From Mangrovibacterium marinum (GTDB lineage: Bacteria > Bacteroidota > Bacteroidia > Bacteroidales > Prolixibacteraceae): 64,000 bases of DNA. Below the pieces are notes generated by a model that was not told the origin of the DNA, did not search any database, and saw nothing but the letters and a program-made list of their open reading frames with translations. Positions 18,547 through 26,478 of this stretch are shown piece by piece. A program made the translations under genes and the position numbers. The stretch is taken from NCBI RefSeq assembly GCF_003046625.1, contig NZ_QAAD01000010.1, positions 1 to 64,000 of the forward strand. Reading direction: 5' to 3'. Position 1 is the first letter of the stretch; each line of letters opens with the position of its first letter.

Positions 18547-19659
18547 TTATTTAATTTGCTTGAAAAGGTGTTCCAGAACATGAATTTCATTCTCCCAACA
18601 TAATTCGGATGATGCTATTTTGAGCTTTTTTCGGTATGTTTTTCGTTGTGGTTCGTCCGCTAACATCTGCTGGATTTGTTCTGCCATTTCCTGCGGGGCG
18701 GTTGAGTTCAGGATCTGTCCGATTTCGTATTTTCGAACGATTTTGCTCATCTCGGGCAGGGGGCTCACCAGAACCGGGATTTGGTGTTGGATGTAGTCGA
18801 ACAGCTTATTGGGCAAGGCAAAGCGGTAGTTTAGGCCCAAATCTTCTTCAATGGATAGGCCCAGATCGGCTTGAGCGGTGATGGCTGCGAGCTCCTGAAA
18901 GGGCACTTGACCCCAAAAACGAACCTTGAACTGCAAGCCTAGTTGGCGGGTTAGCAGCTGTAGTTGCTCATCCAGATCTCCCGATCCGACCAGCCACAAC
19001 TGTGCTCCGTTGACATAGCGCATTGCCTGGATGGCATATTCAAGTCCTCTTCCCATATTCAGTGCTCCCTGGTATAGAATTATTTTTTCGTCGTGGGGGA
19101 GTATGCTGTGATCGATCGGGCTGTCGGTTTGCCGGCTTCGTAAAGGCAGGTTGCGAACCACTTTGAAATCGGTTCCATACATTTGGCGATAGGCATCGGC
19201 TATTGATTGCGAAACGGTGAAGGCATTTTTGAGCCTGGGAAGAATAAATCGCTCCAGTCGCAGCCAAAGCTTTTGTTTAAAGGGGCGTTCGATTAGTTCC
19301 GGAACTTGCGTGAAGTACTCGTGACTGTCGTACACCAGTTTTTTTCCGGCAATGGCGGCGGCCAAATAACAGGCTCCAAGCGTATCCAAATCGTTTGACA
19401 GAATAATCGACGCAGGTGAAAAAAGCAATTTGAAGAAGATGCGGATATTAAATTCGGAGTAGAATAGCGGTCCGCGATCAAAGAATAAACGTAGTCTCCG
19501 GGTCGGATAGCTGCGCTCCTCCAGGGGAAGGCTGTTCCGGCGAAGGCGCCCGATTAAGCGCGGAGAATAGCCCAGCGCAAGTAAGCTTTCGGCAACTTTA
19601 TGAACCCGGTTGTCGGTAACCAGGTCGTTGGTGACAACAATATCGACTTTTTTAGGCAT
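18547..19659 (-). CDS. Glycosyltransferase, GT-B fold (GT4-like)
   Basis: This 370-residue cytosolic enzyme has a two-Rossmann GT-B layout. The N-terminal half starts KVDIVVTNDLVTDNRVHKVAESL and carries LVYDSHEYF. The C-terminal nucleotide-sugar domain has ILYQGALNMGRGLEYAIQAM, LWLVGSGDL and the SIEEDLGLNYRFALPNKLFDYIQHQIPVL region that holds the donor-binding acidic residue. Such enzymes add a sugar to lipid carriers or surface glycans. The gene stands alone, divergent from murB, so acceptor and donor cannot be inferred. Confidence 0.88.
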   Translation of the reverse strand: MPKKVDIVVTNDLVTDNRVHKVAESLLALGYSPRLIGRLRRNSLPLEERSYPTRRLRLFFDRGPLFYSEFNIRIFFKLLFSPASIILSNDLDTLGACYLAAAIAGKKLVYDSHEYFTQVPELIERPFKQKLWLRLERFILPRLKNAFTVSQSIADAYRQMYGTDFKVVRNLPLRSRQTDSPIDHSILPHDEKIILYQGALNMGRGLEYAIQAMRYVNGAQLWLVGSGDLDEQLQLLTRQLGLQFKVRFWGQVPFQELAAITAQADLGLSIEEDLGLNYRFALPNKLFDYIQHQIPVLVSPLPEMSKIVRKYEIGQILNSTAPQEMAEQIQQMLADEPQRKTYRKKLKIASSELCWENEIHVLEHLFKQIK

Positions 19660-19747
19660 ACTTGTTTTTTAGGTTTTGGCCGGGAGGGCTGTCGACCTAA
19701 TGGGTTAATTCGTTCTACGATTGTAAACGTAATGAAATTGCTTCTAT

Positions 19748-19755
19748 TATCTTTG
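19748..19755 (+). promoter_or_regulatory. Putative -7 element for murB
   Basis: TATCTTTG matches TAnnTTTG and lies 15 bp before the murB start, predicting a very short leader. Confidence 0.45.
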
Positions 19756-19770
19756 GCAAAAAATTAAACA

Positions 19771-20793
19771 ATGATCCGTTTTTCCGAGAATTTTCCGCTT
19801 AAAAGTTATAATACATTCGGACTGGAAGCAAAAGCCCGTTATTTTTTTGAATTTACCGAAGCTGAAGACCTGCCTTATTTTCTGGCTAATTTCCCCGATT
19901 GGGAGAAGTTGCCTTTGTTATTACTGGGCGGAGGTAGCAACCTGCTGTTTGTTGATGATTTTGACGGACTGGTTTTGCATGCCAATATTCCCGGCATTCA
20001 ACAAATTCGGGAAGATCGGAACCATGTTTGGCTCGAAGTGGGCGCCGGCGAGGAATGGGATCGTTTTGTTGCCTACTGCGTGCATCATTGGCTGGGTGGG
20101 CTCGAGAATCTGTCGCTGATTCCCGGTAATGTGGGCGCTGCTCCGGTACAGAACATTGGCGCTTATGGTGTTGAGGTTGGTAATTATATTGACCTGGTGA
20201 AAGGCTTCGACTTGAAAACCTTTGAAGAATATGAAATTCCGGGAGCGGAATGTCAGTTTGCTTATCGCGACAGTATTTTCAAAAATCAATTGAAGGGGCG
20301 CTTCGTGGTGACTTCTGTTGTTTTTCGTCTCGATAAATTTATGGAGTATAAACTCGATTACGGCGATCTGAGGGCTGAAGTGGAAAAAAGGGGAGGCGAA
20401 AATATTCACGCCGTGCGCGAGGCTGTTATTGCAATCCGAGAGTCGAAACTGCCCGATCCTCAAAAGGTGGGCAATGGCGGGAGCTTTTTCAAAAACCCGA
20501 TTGTTGGCGCCGATGTTGCTGATAGTTTGAAGAACGAATTTCCGGCAATTCCGGTTTATCCGACCGGCGATGGGAAGTGTAAACTGGCCGCGGGCTGGAT
20601 GATTGATCAGTGTGGGTGGAAAGGCTATCGCGAAGGCGATGCCGGAGTACATCCTCAGCAAGCGCTGGTGTTGGTGAACTACGGTAAGGCTACAGGAAAA
20701 CAAATAGCCGCATTGGCAATGCAAATCGAACAATCGGTTGCCGATCGTTTTGGGGTGCTGCTCGAGCCGGAAGTTAATTTTATCGGTCGTTAG
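19771..20793 (+). CDS. murB: UDP-N-acetylenolpyruvoylglucosamine reductase MurB
   Basis: This 340-residue FAD enzyme reduces the enolpyruvyl group to give UDP-MurNAc, the second step of peptidoglycan precursor synthesis. It opens with LKSYNTFGLEAKARYF and binds FAD through LLLGGGSNLLFVDDFDGLV and LIPGNVGAAPVQNIGAYGVE. The proton-donating Ser lies in NGGSFFKNP near residue 236, and the C-terminal Glu in LEPEVNFIG. The length fits the type I (E. coli-like) form. The last 14 bp overlap the end of the convergent gene at 20780. Confidence 0.97.
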   Translation: MIRFSENFPLKSYNTFGLEAKARYFFEFTEAEDLPYFLANFPDWEKLPLLLLGGGSNLLFVDDFDGLVLHANIPGIQQIREDRNHVWLEVGAGEEWDRFVAYCVHHWLGGLENLSLIPGNVGAAPVQNIGAYGVEVGNYIDLVKGFDLKTFEEYEIPGAECQFAYRDSIFKNQLKGRFVVTSVVFRLDKFMEYKLDYGDLRAEVEKRGGENIHAVREAVIAIRESKLPDPQKVGNGGSFFKNPIVGADVADSLKNEFPAIPVYPTGDGKCKLAAGWMIDQCGWKGYREGDAGVHPQQALVLVNYGKATGKQIAALAMQIEQSVADRFGVLLEPEVNFIGR

Positions 20794-21331
20794 GATCGCG
20801 TTTTTCCAGCTTGTCTTTCTTACTGACAGTGGGGGTAACGCGGATGATGGTTGCTCCCGGATTGGCTACATTGTCGTTGTAGGTATTGTCGTTGCCTGTT
20901 CGTTTGGTGGGGTCAACGAGGATTTGTTTCTGAATGTCTTCATTTAGCTGATCCATACTTTGATCCAGGTTCGAACGTTGCTTTTCTTCATCGTAAGTCG
21001 TAATCGGGTTGACCATATAGGTGCGATACTCCACGAAAATTTTGGCTTTATCGATATAGGTTGGATGCACCTGAACAACTTGGGGCGACATGGAAACGTG
21101 ATTCACCATTACCGAGTCTCCAGACTCAACGGTCATCTTAAAATAACCGGAATGGTCGGTGGCTACAATTTTGGAGTTGCGGTAGTTGATCAGAAATGCG
21201 CCTTCAACGGGCATCGAGTCCGGGGTCATGACATAACCGTCGAAAATGTATGACTTAATCGGCAGTGTTTGTGCCTGGCAAAACTCATTGAAAGTGAATA
21301 GAATCAGTATTATAATGAAAAGCTTGCTCAT
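20780..21331 (-). CDS. Small exported protein with carboxypeptidase-regulatory-like domain (copy 1)
   Basis: This 183-residue protein has a signal peptide (residues 1-20, ending CQA). A beta-sandwich like the CarboxypepD_reg domain follows (GYVMTPDSMPVEGAFLINYRNSKIVATDHSGYFKMTVESGDSVMVNHVSM), then a polar C-terminal tail. The frame is open to 21370, but the signal peptide starts at 21331. The next gene upstream (21427-21951) is a clear paralogue. The domain alone usually serves as a surface or periplasmic module; here there is no receptor barrel. The function is unknown. Confidence 0.82.
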   Translation of the reverse strand: MSKLFIIILILFTFNEFCQAQTLPIKSYIFDGYVMTPDSMPVEGAFLINYRNSKIVATDHSGYFKMTVESGDSVMVNHVSMSPQVVQVHPTYIDKAKIFVEYRTYMVNPITTYDEEKQRSNLDQSMDQLNEDIQKQILVDPTKRTGNDNTYNDNVANPGATIIRVTPTVSKKDKLEKRDPNDR

Positions 21332-21426
21332 TTTGTTGCGATGATTTGTTGTACACCCTCTAAAGTACATTAACGGGAGCTGAAATCAAAGGTTTTTTTA
21401 TGAACAGCAAAAATTGATTTTTCGGC

Positions 21427-21951
21427 TTATTTTTTTCGTTTAAACAGTCGGATCAAGTCTCCAGGGCGTATCGTGAGGCCGGGGTTAAATTCATCCGGGT
21501 TATAGGGGTTTAGACGTGTCGACTTGTAGACATGGGAGGTAAAGCCCAGTTCGTGTAATTCAGCGTACATCTTCTTCATGTTTTTCTCGAAGTTTTTCAT
21601 CTGATATTGGTATGAATTTGTGACTACCGGTGCAATTCGATAAATCCGGTAGTTGACCGGGATTATTGGCTTTCGGGCAGGCGACTCCGGCACATGTATA
21701 ATCTGCGGTTCCAGGGTTAAGTGGTTTACCATGAGCGAGTCGCCGGGCTGAGCTAATGTTTTGAAGTAGCCGGTACTATCGGTGGCTACAATCTTCATAC
21801 TTCGGTAGTTAATCAGGTAGGCATTTTCCACCGGGATGCTGTCTTCCAACATCAGGTAGCCATCAAAATTCACCAACTTCGCTTTATCGTCAGTTTGTGC
21901 AAAAAGTCGAACTGTAACAATGCAGAAAACAAAAATTGATAGGGGGCGCAT
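21427..21951 (-). CDS. Small exported protein with carboxypeptidase-regulatory-like domain (copy 2)
   Basis: This 174-residue protein has a signal peptide (residues 1-18, ending LFA). It carries the same module as its neighbour: GYLMLEDSIPVENAYLINYR, IVATDSTGYFKTLAQPGDSLMVNHLTLEPQ. The two genes are tandem, 95 bp apart, with shared motifs (INYR, KIVATD, GYFK, GDS-MVNH). The C-terminal 60 residues are basic and have diverged. The start at 21951 is chosen because it begins the signal peptide. The function is unknown. Confidence 0.82.
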   Translation of the reverse strand: MRPLSIFVFCIVTVRLFAQTDDKAKLVNFDGYLMLEDSIPVENAYLINYRSMKIVATDSTGYFKTLAQPGDSLMVNHLTLEPQIIHVPESPARKPIIPVNYRIYRIAPVVTNSYQYQMKNFEKNMKKMYAELHELGFTSHVYKSTRLNPYNPDEFNPGLTIRPGDLIRLFKRKK

Positions 21952-22115
21952 GTTTTTTTGTGCAAACATACGGCTGCAAGCTGTTAAGTTTAGCTAAGCT
22001 TAATTAACGAAAATGAATAGGTGTTAACGGATGTTATTCCGATTAACCATCGATTGGAGCTGTCAATCCGATAAACGCTGGCATTATTTCTGAATTTTTC
22101 AAGTTGTAAATGGAA

Positions 22116-22260
22116 CCCCCAAAAGGTCCAATTTCAGCGTTGCGCTTAAGGCTCGGTTTGAAAAAACCTTCATGATTCCGGGCAATCTCCAACGGGAATG
22201 AAAGGTTACCATTTTTCGACTATGCTGTTGTCGTTGTTCTCAGAAGTTGTCGGGTTGTCG
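22116..22260. repeat. Dispersed intergenic repeat, copy A
   Basis: The 391-bp gap 21952-22342 holds CCCCCAAAAG (22116-22125) and a segment from 22174 (core ATCTCCAAC) to a GTTGTCG-rich end. Both recur at 41251-41340 between the YitT and rplS genes. The remainder of the gap has no gene or clear regulatory site. Confidence 0.55.
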
Positions 22261-22342
22261 TTTCACATCTAATCAAAAACCAGATATTGGCATTGCGCCT
22301 TAGTGTCTTAGCGTGATAAGACTTTTACAGAAAAAACGGGCA

Positions 22343-23404
22343 TTATTTGTAAATCTTATTCGCGTTGAGGGCATTACGGTAGCGTGTGGCATTGGCATTG
22401 TGCTGGCTTAAGGTACGGGCAAAATTGTGGTAGCCCGAAAAATCTTCTTTTGCACACATATACAGGTATTTGTTGTTGTCGGCATTCAACACGGCATCGA
22501 TACTCGATATCTCCGGGAAATTAATCGGGCCGGGAGGTAAGCCTGCAAATTTATAGGTGTTGTAGGGCGAATCGATCTCAAGCTGTTTGGTTAATATACG
22601 CTGAATGCTGAAGTCGCCCAAAGCATATTTTACGGTTGGGTCGGCTTGCAGAAGCATTCCTTTTCGGATTCGGTTCAGATACAGGCCGGCAACAACGGGT
22701 TTTTCATCAGCTTTAATGGTTTCTTCCTGCACGATGGAAGCCAGCGTTATGGCCTGAGCCGGTGTGAGGCCCAGCGAATCGGCTTTGGCTAAGCGCTGAG
22801 GGTTCCAAAAGCGCCGGTATTCAGCGTTCATCCGATCTACGAACTGTTCCGGTGTTGTGGTCCAGTACATTTCGTACGTATTCGGGATGAACATGGCGTG
22901 AAATGAATGCTGGTCAAAACCATATTGCGCGATCACCTCCGGAGAGCGTAAATAGTTGATCAACGCAGCTGAATCGGGGGCAATATATTTGGCAACCTTA
23001 CCGGCCAGATCTTCCATGAACCGAACATTGTTAAAGGTTACGGTCACCGGTTTTTGATTTCCCGCTTTCAACATGTTGACGATCGCATTGGTGTTCATGC
23101 CTTTGGTGAAAACATATTTTCCGGCTTTAATAAACGACGGGTAGTTTTTCTTTTTCGCCACCCATTTAAACGCTTTTTCATTAATCAGTATGTCCTGTTT
23201 GCTGATGGAATCCAGTACTTGTTCAAAGCTCGCATTCTCGGGAATGGTGATGCTCCCGGCATTTTTCACATTTTCGTCAAAGGTATAGCCGAATAGCCGG
23301 TAGCCATACAAGGCTGCTAAAACAAAGGCGACTGCAAAAATAAGGATGATAATTTTGTTCAGCTTGGGGAAAAGCATGATTCTGTTTCGCGTATTCAAAT
23401 CCAT
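22343..23404 (-). CDS. mltG: Endolytic murein transglycosylase MltG (YceG family)
   Basis: This 353-residue inner-membrane lytic transglycosylase cuts nascent glycan strands and sets their length. One transmembrane helix lies near residues 18-38 (IIILIFAVAFVLAALYGYRL). LysM-like and catalytic YceG regions follow, with FIPNTYEMYW, the catalytic Glu227 in IVQEET and LQADPTVKYAL. The ending SPYNTYKFAGLPPGPINFPEISSIDAVLN is the family signature. An in-frame Met exists at 23425, but MDLNTRN at 23404 fits better. Confidence 0.95.
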   Translation of the reverse strand: MDLNTRNRIMLFPKLNKIIILIFAVAFVLAALYGYRLFGYTFDENVKNAGSITIPENASFEQVLDSISKQDILINEKAFKWVAKKKNYPSFIKAGKYVFTKGMNTNAIVNMLKAGNQKPVTVTFNNVRFMEDLAGKVAKYIAPDSAALINYLRSPEVIAQYGFDQHSFHAMFIPNTYEMYWTTTPEQFVDRMNAEYRRFWNPQRLAKADSLGLTPAQAITLASIVQEETIKADEKPVVAGLYLNRIRKGMLLQADPTVKYALGDFSIQRILTKQLEIDSPYNTYKFAGLPPGPINFPEISSIDAVLNADNNKYLYMCAKEDFSGYHNFARTLSQHNANATRYRNALNANKIYK

Positions 23405-23422
23405 TTTGTCAATTTTGTTCTG

Positions 23423-23430
23423 CAAAAATA
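23423..23430 (-). promoter_or_regulatory. Putative -7 element for mltG
   Basis: The minus strand reads TATTTTTG, a TAnnTTTG match, 19 bp upstream of the chosen mltG start. It would exclude the alternative start at 23425, supporting the shorter form. Confidence 0.4.
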
Positions 23431-23564
23431 GCGTTTTATTTCAAACCCGATTCGTGTAAGATTTTCATTAAGGAATGCCGAATAATGAAGATTCGAAATG
23501 CTTGAATTGGCTCAAATTAGCTATTTTCGTGTACTCGATAAAAATCATTTTTAAAATTTTCGAT

Positions 23565-24755
23565 ATGCATCAGGTAAAATTAGCCGACAACATTTATTAT
23601 TTAGGGTATAACGACCGCAGGACCCACCTGTTTGAAAATATCTGGCCGATACCAAACGGAGTATCGTATAATTCGTATTTGATTGATGATGAAAAAGTTG
23701 CTTTGGTAGATACCGTAGAGCGTGCTTTTATTGACGACTACCTGGAGGACATTGACGCGATACTGGAAGGCAGACCGGTTGATTATCTTGTGATCAACCA
23801 CATGGAGCCGGATCACTCCGGAGCATTGCGTGCTATTGTCATGAAATATCCAAACATTACGCTGGTTGGAAATAAGAAAACATTCGGTTTTGTTGAAGCT
23901 TTCTACATGAAACCGGTGAATACACTGGAGGTGAATGATAACTCAGTTTTGGAGTTGGGGAAAACTAAATTGCAGTTCCAGACCATACCGATGGTTCACT
24001 GGCCCGAAACCATGGTAAGCTACGAGGAAACCAACAAGATTTTGTTCTCCGGCGATGCCTTCGGAAGCTTTGGTACGCTCGATGGTGGGGTGTTTGACGA
24101 TGAAATAAACCTGGAGTTCTACGAGAACGATATTATGCGTTATTTTACCAATATTGTTGGTAAATATTGTCCGCATACACAACGAGCCATCAAAAAGTTA
24201 GCACCACTTGACATCAAAATGATCGGCGCAACCCACGGCCCGATTTGGAGAACAAATTTAGACTGGGTGTTGAGTCGCTATAATAAATGGAGTACCTACA
24301 CCACCGATCCCGGCGTTGTTGTTGTGTACGGATCGATGTATGGAAATACGCAGAAAATGGCCGAAGTTATTGCCCGTCAGTTGTCGGTACGAGGCATTAA
24401 AGATATTCGTGTTTACGACGCTTCAAAAACACATAAATCATACATTATCAACGACATTTTCCGTTATAAAGGGTTTATCGTTGGTAGTTGCGCCTATAAT
24501 AATGCCATGTTCCCGAATGTTGAAAACCTGATTACGACGGTGCAACACATGGGAGTTCGCGATCATCTGCTGGGCGTTTTCGGAAGCTTTGCCTGGAACG
24601 GCGGCGGTGTTAAAAACCTGATGAAGTTTGCCGATAGCTGCGGCTGGGAGATGGTGGCCGATCCGGTTGAGGAAAAAGGTGCACTGAAAGCCGAAAAGTA
24701 TCAAAAATGTATTGAGCTGGCCAATGCTATGGCCGATAAGATTTTGGCCGAATAG
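23565..24755 (+). CDS. fprA: Flavodiiron protein (A-type flavoprotein, FprA)
   Basis: This 396-residue enzyme reduces O2 to water and/or NO to N2O. The N-terminal metallo-beta-lactamase-like domain binds the diiron site with His79-x-Glu81-x-Asp83-His84 (HMEPDHSGA), the His in HWPETM and the bridging Asp in FSGDAFGSFG. The C-terminal flavodoxin domain has the FMN loop YGSMYGNTQKMAE and GSCAYNNAMFPNVENL. The frame is open to 23475, but the first 30 residues are not family-like, so I start at 23565. The gene stands alone, with two hairpins downstream. Its electron donor is plausibly the flavin reductase-rubredoxin protein at 44394. Confidence 0.96.
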   Translation: MHQVKLADNIYYLGYNDRRTHLFENIWPIPNGVSYNSYLIDDEKVALVDTVERAFIDDYLEDIDAILEGRPVDYLVINHMEPDHSGALRAIVMKYPNITLVGNKKTFGFVEAFYMKPVNTLEVNDNSVLELGKTKLQFQTIPMVHWPETMVSYEETNKILFSGDAFGSFGTLDGGVFDDEINLEFYENDIMRYFTNIVGKYCPHTQRAIKKLAPLDIKMIGATHGPIWRTNLDWVLSRYNKWSTYTTDPGVVVVYGSMYGNTQKMAEVIARQLSVRGIKDIRVYDASKTHKSYIINDIFRYKGFIVGSCAYNNAMFPNVENLITTVQHMGVRDHLLGVFGSFAWNGGGVKNLMKFADSCGWEMVADPVEEKGALKAEKYQKCIELANAMADKILAE

Positions 24756-24778
24756 ATTTTTCGACACAATGAATAGAA

Positions 24779-24810
24779 AGCCGTTGGAACATGTTCCTGC
24801 GGTTTTTTTT
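24779..24810 (+). terminator. Rho-independent terminator of fprA
   Basis: The stem pairs CCG..GGAAC with GTTCC..CGG around a 2-nt AT loop and is followed by eight or more T. Confidence 0.75.
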
Positions 24811-24863
24811 TGCGCCAATATTCGGGTCGGCAAGCTATTGGGGGGCGACAGCAGCCTAAAAAC

Positions 24864-24896
24864 AAAAGCCATCGAGGAAACTCGATGGCTTTTTTA
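24864..24896. terminator. Bidirectional hairpin with GAAA tetraloop
   Basis: A perfect 13-bp stem (AAAAGCCATCGAG and its complement) closed by GAAA lies between the convergent fprA and uxaA genes, with T runs on both strands. Confidence 0.85.
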
Positions 24897-24918
24897 CTAC
24901 TACTACTCAATTACTACT

Positions 24919-24941
24919 AAAAAAACCCCTACCCGAGGGGT
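24919..24941 (-). terminator. Terminator of uxaA
   Basis: The stem ACCCCT/AGGGGT with a 5-nt loop is followed on the minus strand by seven T, 12 bp beyond the uxaA stop. Confidence 0.78.
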
Positions 24942-24952
24942 ATATCTTCATG

Positions 24953-26440
24953 TTATAATGTTATTCCGGTCTTAAAGATAGCAATTTCTTTAAAACCACT
25001 CAATTCATGTTTCAATTTTTTTCCTTCGGCAACATTTTTCAATTCCGCGATAAAGTGGGCGAGGGTTTCTTCAATCGTTTGATCTTCAACGATTCGGCCG
25101 GCATTGAAATCGATCCAATTCGACTTTTTTATTGACAATGGTGTGTTGGTAGAAATTTTCATGGTTGGCACAAAACTACCAAACGGAGTGCCTCGTCCGG
25201 TTGTGAAAAGTACAATTTGACAACCACTAAAGCCGAGTGCCGAGGCGGCAACCAAATCGTTTCCCGGAGCACAAAGCAGGTTCAGACCATTCTTTTTAAT
25301 GGGCTCGGCGTAGGCCAATACGTCGGTAACCGTGGCAACCCCTCCTTTTTGTGTACATCCCAGCGACTTATCTTCCAGGGTTGTGATACCGCCTTTTTTA
25401 TTTCCTGGCGATGGGTTTTCGTACACCGGAAGATCGTGTTTGAGGTAGTATTCTTTGAAGCCGTTAATCATGTCGACGGTTTTGTTGAATACCTTCCGGC
25501 TTTCCGAACGCTCCATTAGCAGATGTTCGGCACCAAACATTTCCGGAACCTCGGTCAGGATGGTGCTGCCGCCCTGGGCCACCAGAAAGTCGGAAAACAT
25601 GCCGACCAGCGGGTTGGCCGTAATTCCGGACAAACCATCCGAACCACCACATTTTAAGCCTACTTTCAAGCTGGAGAAAGGCACTTCCTCGCGCTTGTCA
25701 TGGCGCATTTGCTCATAAATTTCCTGGAACAGCTTCAGGCCTTCTTCCACTTCATCTTCCACATCCTGTGCAACCAGAAATTTAATACGTGCTGAATCGT
25801 ATTGGCCGATAAATTTTTTCAGATGATCTATCTGGTTGTTTTCGCAACCAAGACCCAGTACCAAAACACCGCCGGCATTCGGGTGTTTAATCAGTTGAGC
25901 CAACGCTTTTTGCGTATTTGTATGGTCGTCGCCTAATTGAGAACATCCGTAAGCGTGCTTAAACACATGGATGCTATCGATATCGCGGGTGTCGTTTTGT
26001 TCTTTGAACAAGTTGATGATTTGCTCGGCCTGACCATTTACGCAGCCTACCGTGGGGACAATCCACAATTCGTTGCGGATTCCTACCTCGCCACTACTCC
26101 GTTTGTAGCCTTTGAAGGTCAGGGATTGATTTGCGAAAGCCAGTTGATTCAGCTTTTGGCTGAACTCGTAACTTATGGTGCCCGAAAGATTGGTCTTGGT
26201 GTTGTGAACGTGTACGTATTCACCCGGTAAAATGGCTGCAGTGGCATGACCGATGGGGGCACCATATTTAATGATGTCCTGTCCTTCAGCAATGTTTGTT
26301 ACAGCAATTTTATGCCCGCGGGGCACATCGTTTAAAACTTTTAGCTGAGAGCCTTCCAAGTCAATAAGTTCACCGTTGCTAAAATCTTTTAGAGCGATGA
26401 TGACATTGTCGAGCGGGTTAATTTTGATGTAATTCGCCAT
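24953..26440 (-). CDS. uxaA: Altronate dehydratase
   Basis: This 495-residue cytosolic enzyme of the UxaA/GarD family dehydrates D-altronate to 2-keto-3-deoxygluconate in galacturonate breakdown. The small N-terminal SAF domain (residues 1-100, GHKIAVTNIAEGQDIIKYG and GEYVHVHNTKT) and the catalytic domain are both present. The latter has GYKRSSGEVGIRNELWIVPTVGC, HAYGCSQLGDDH, GGSDGLSGITANP and FTTGRGTPFGS. The length matches UxaA. It follows uxaB by 38 bp and forms an operon with it. The 2-keto-3-deoxygluconate kinase and aldolase are not in this window. Confidence 0.95.
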   Translation of the reverse strand: MANYIKINPLDNVIIALKDFSNGELIDLEGSQLKVLNDVPRGHKIAVTNIAEGQDIIKYGAPIGHATAAILPGEYVHVHNTKTNLSGTISYEFSQKLNQLAFANQSLTFKGYKRSSGEVGIRNELWIVPTVGCVNGQAEQIINLFKEQNDTRDIDSIHVFKHAYGCSQLGDDHTNTQKALAQLIKHPNAGGVLVLGLGCENNQIDHLKKFIGQYDSARIKFLVAQDVEDEVEEGLKLFQEIYEQMRHDKREEVPFSSLKVGLKCGGSDGLSGITANPLVGMFSDFLVAQGGSTILTEVPEMFGAEHLLMERSESRKVFNKTVDMINGFKEYYLKHDLPVYENPSPGNKKGGITTLEDKSLGCTQKGGVATVTDVLAYAEPIKKNGLNLLCAPGNDLVAASALGFSGCQIVLFTTGRGTPFGSFVPTMKISTNTPLSIKKSNWIDFNAGRIVEDQTIEETLAHFIAELKNVAEGKKLKHELSGFKEIAIFKTGITL

Positions 26441-26478
26441 ATTCCGGGTATTTACGTTTTCGTCAGATTATTATTCGT

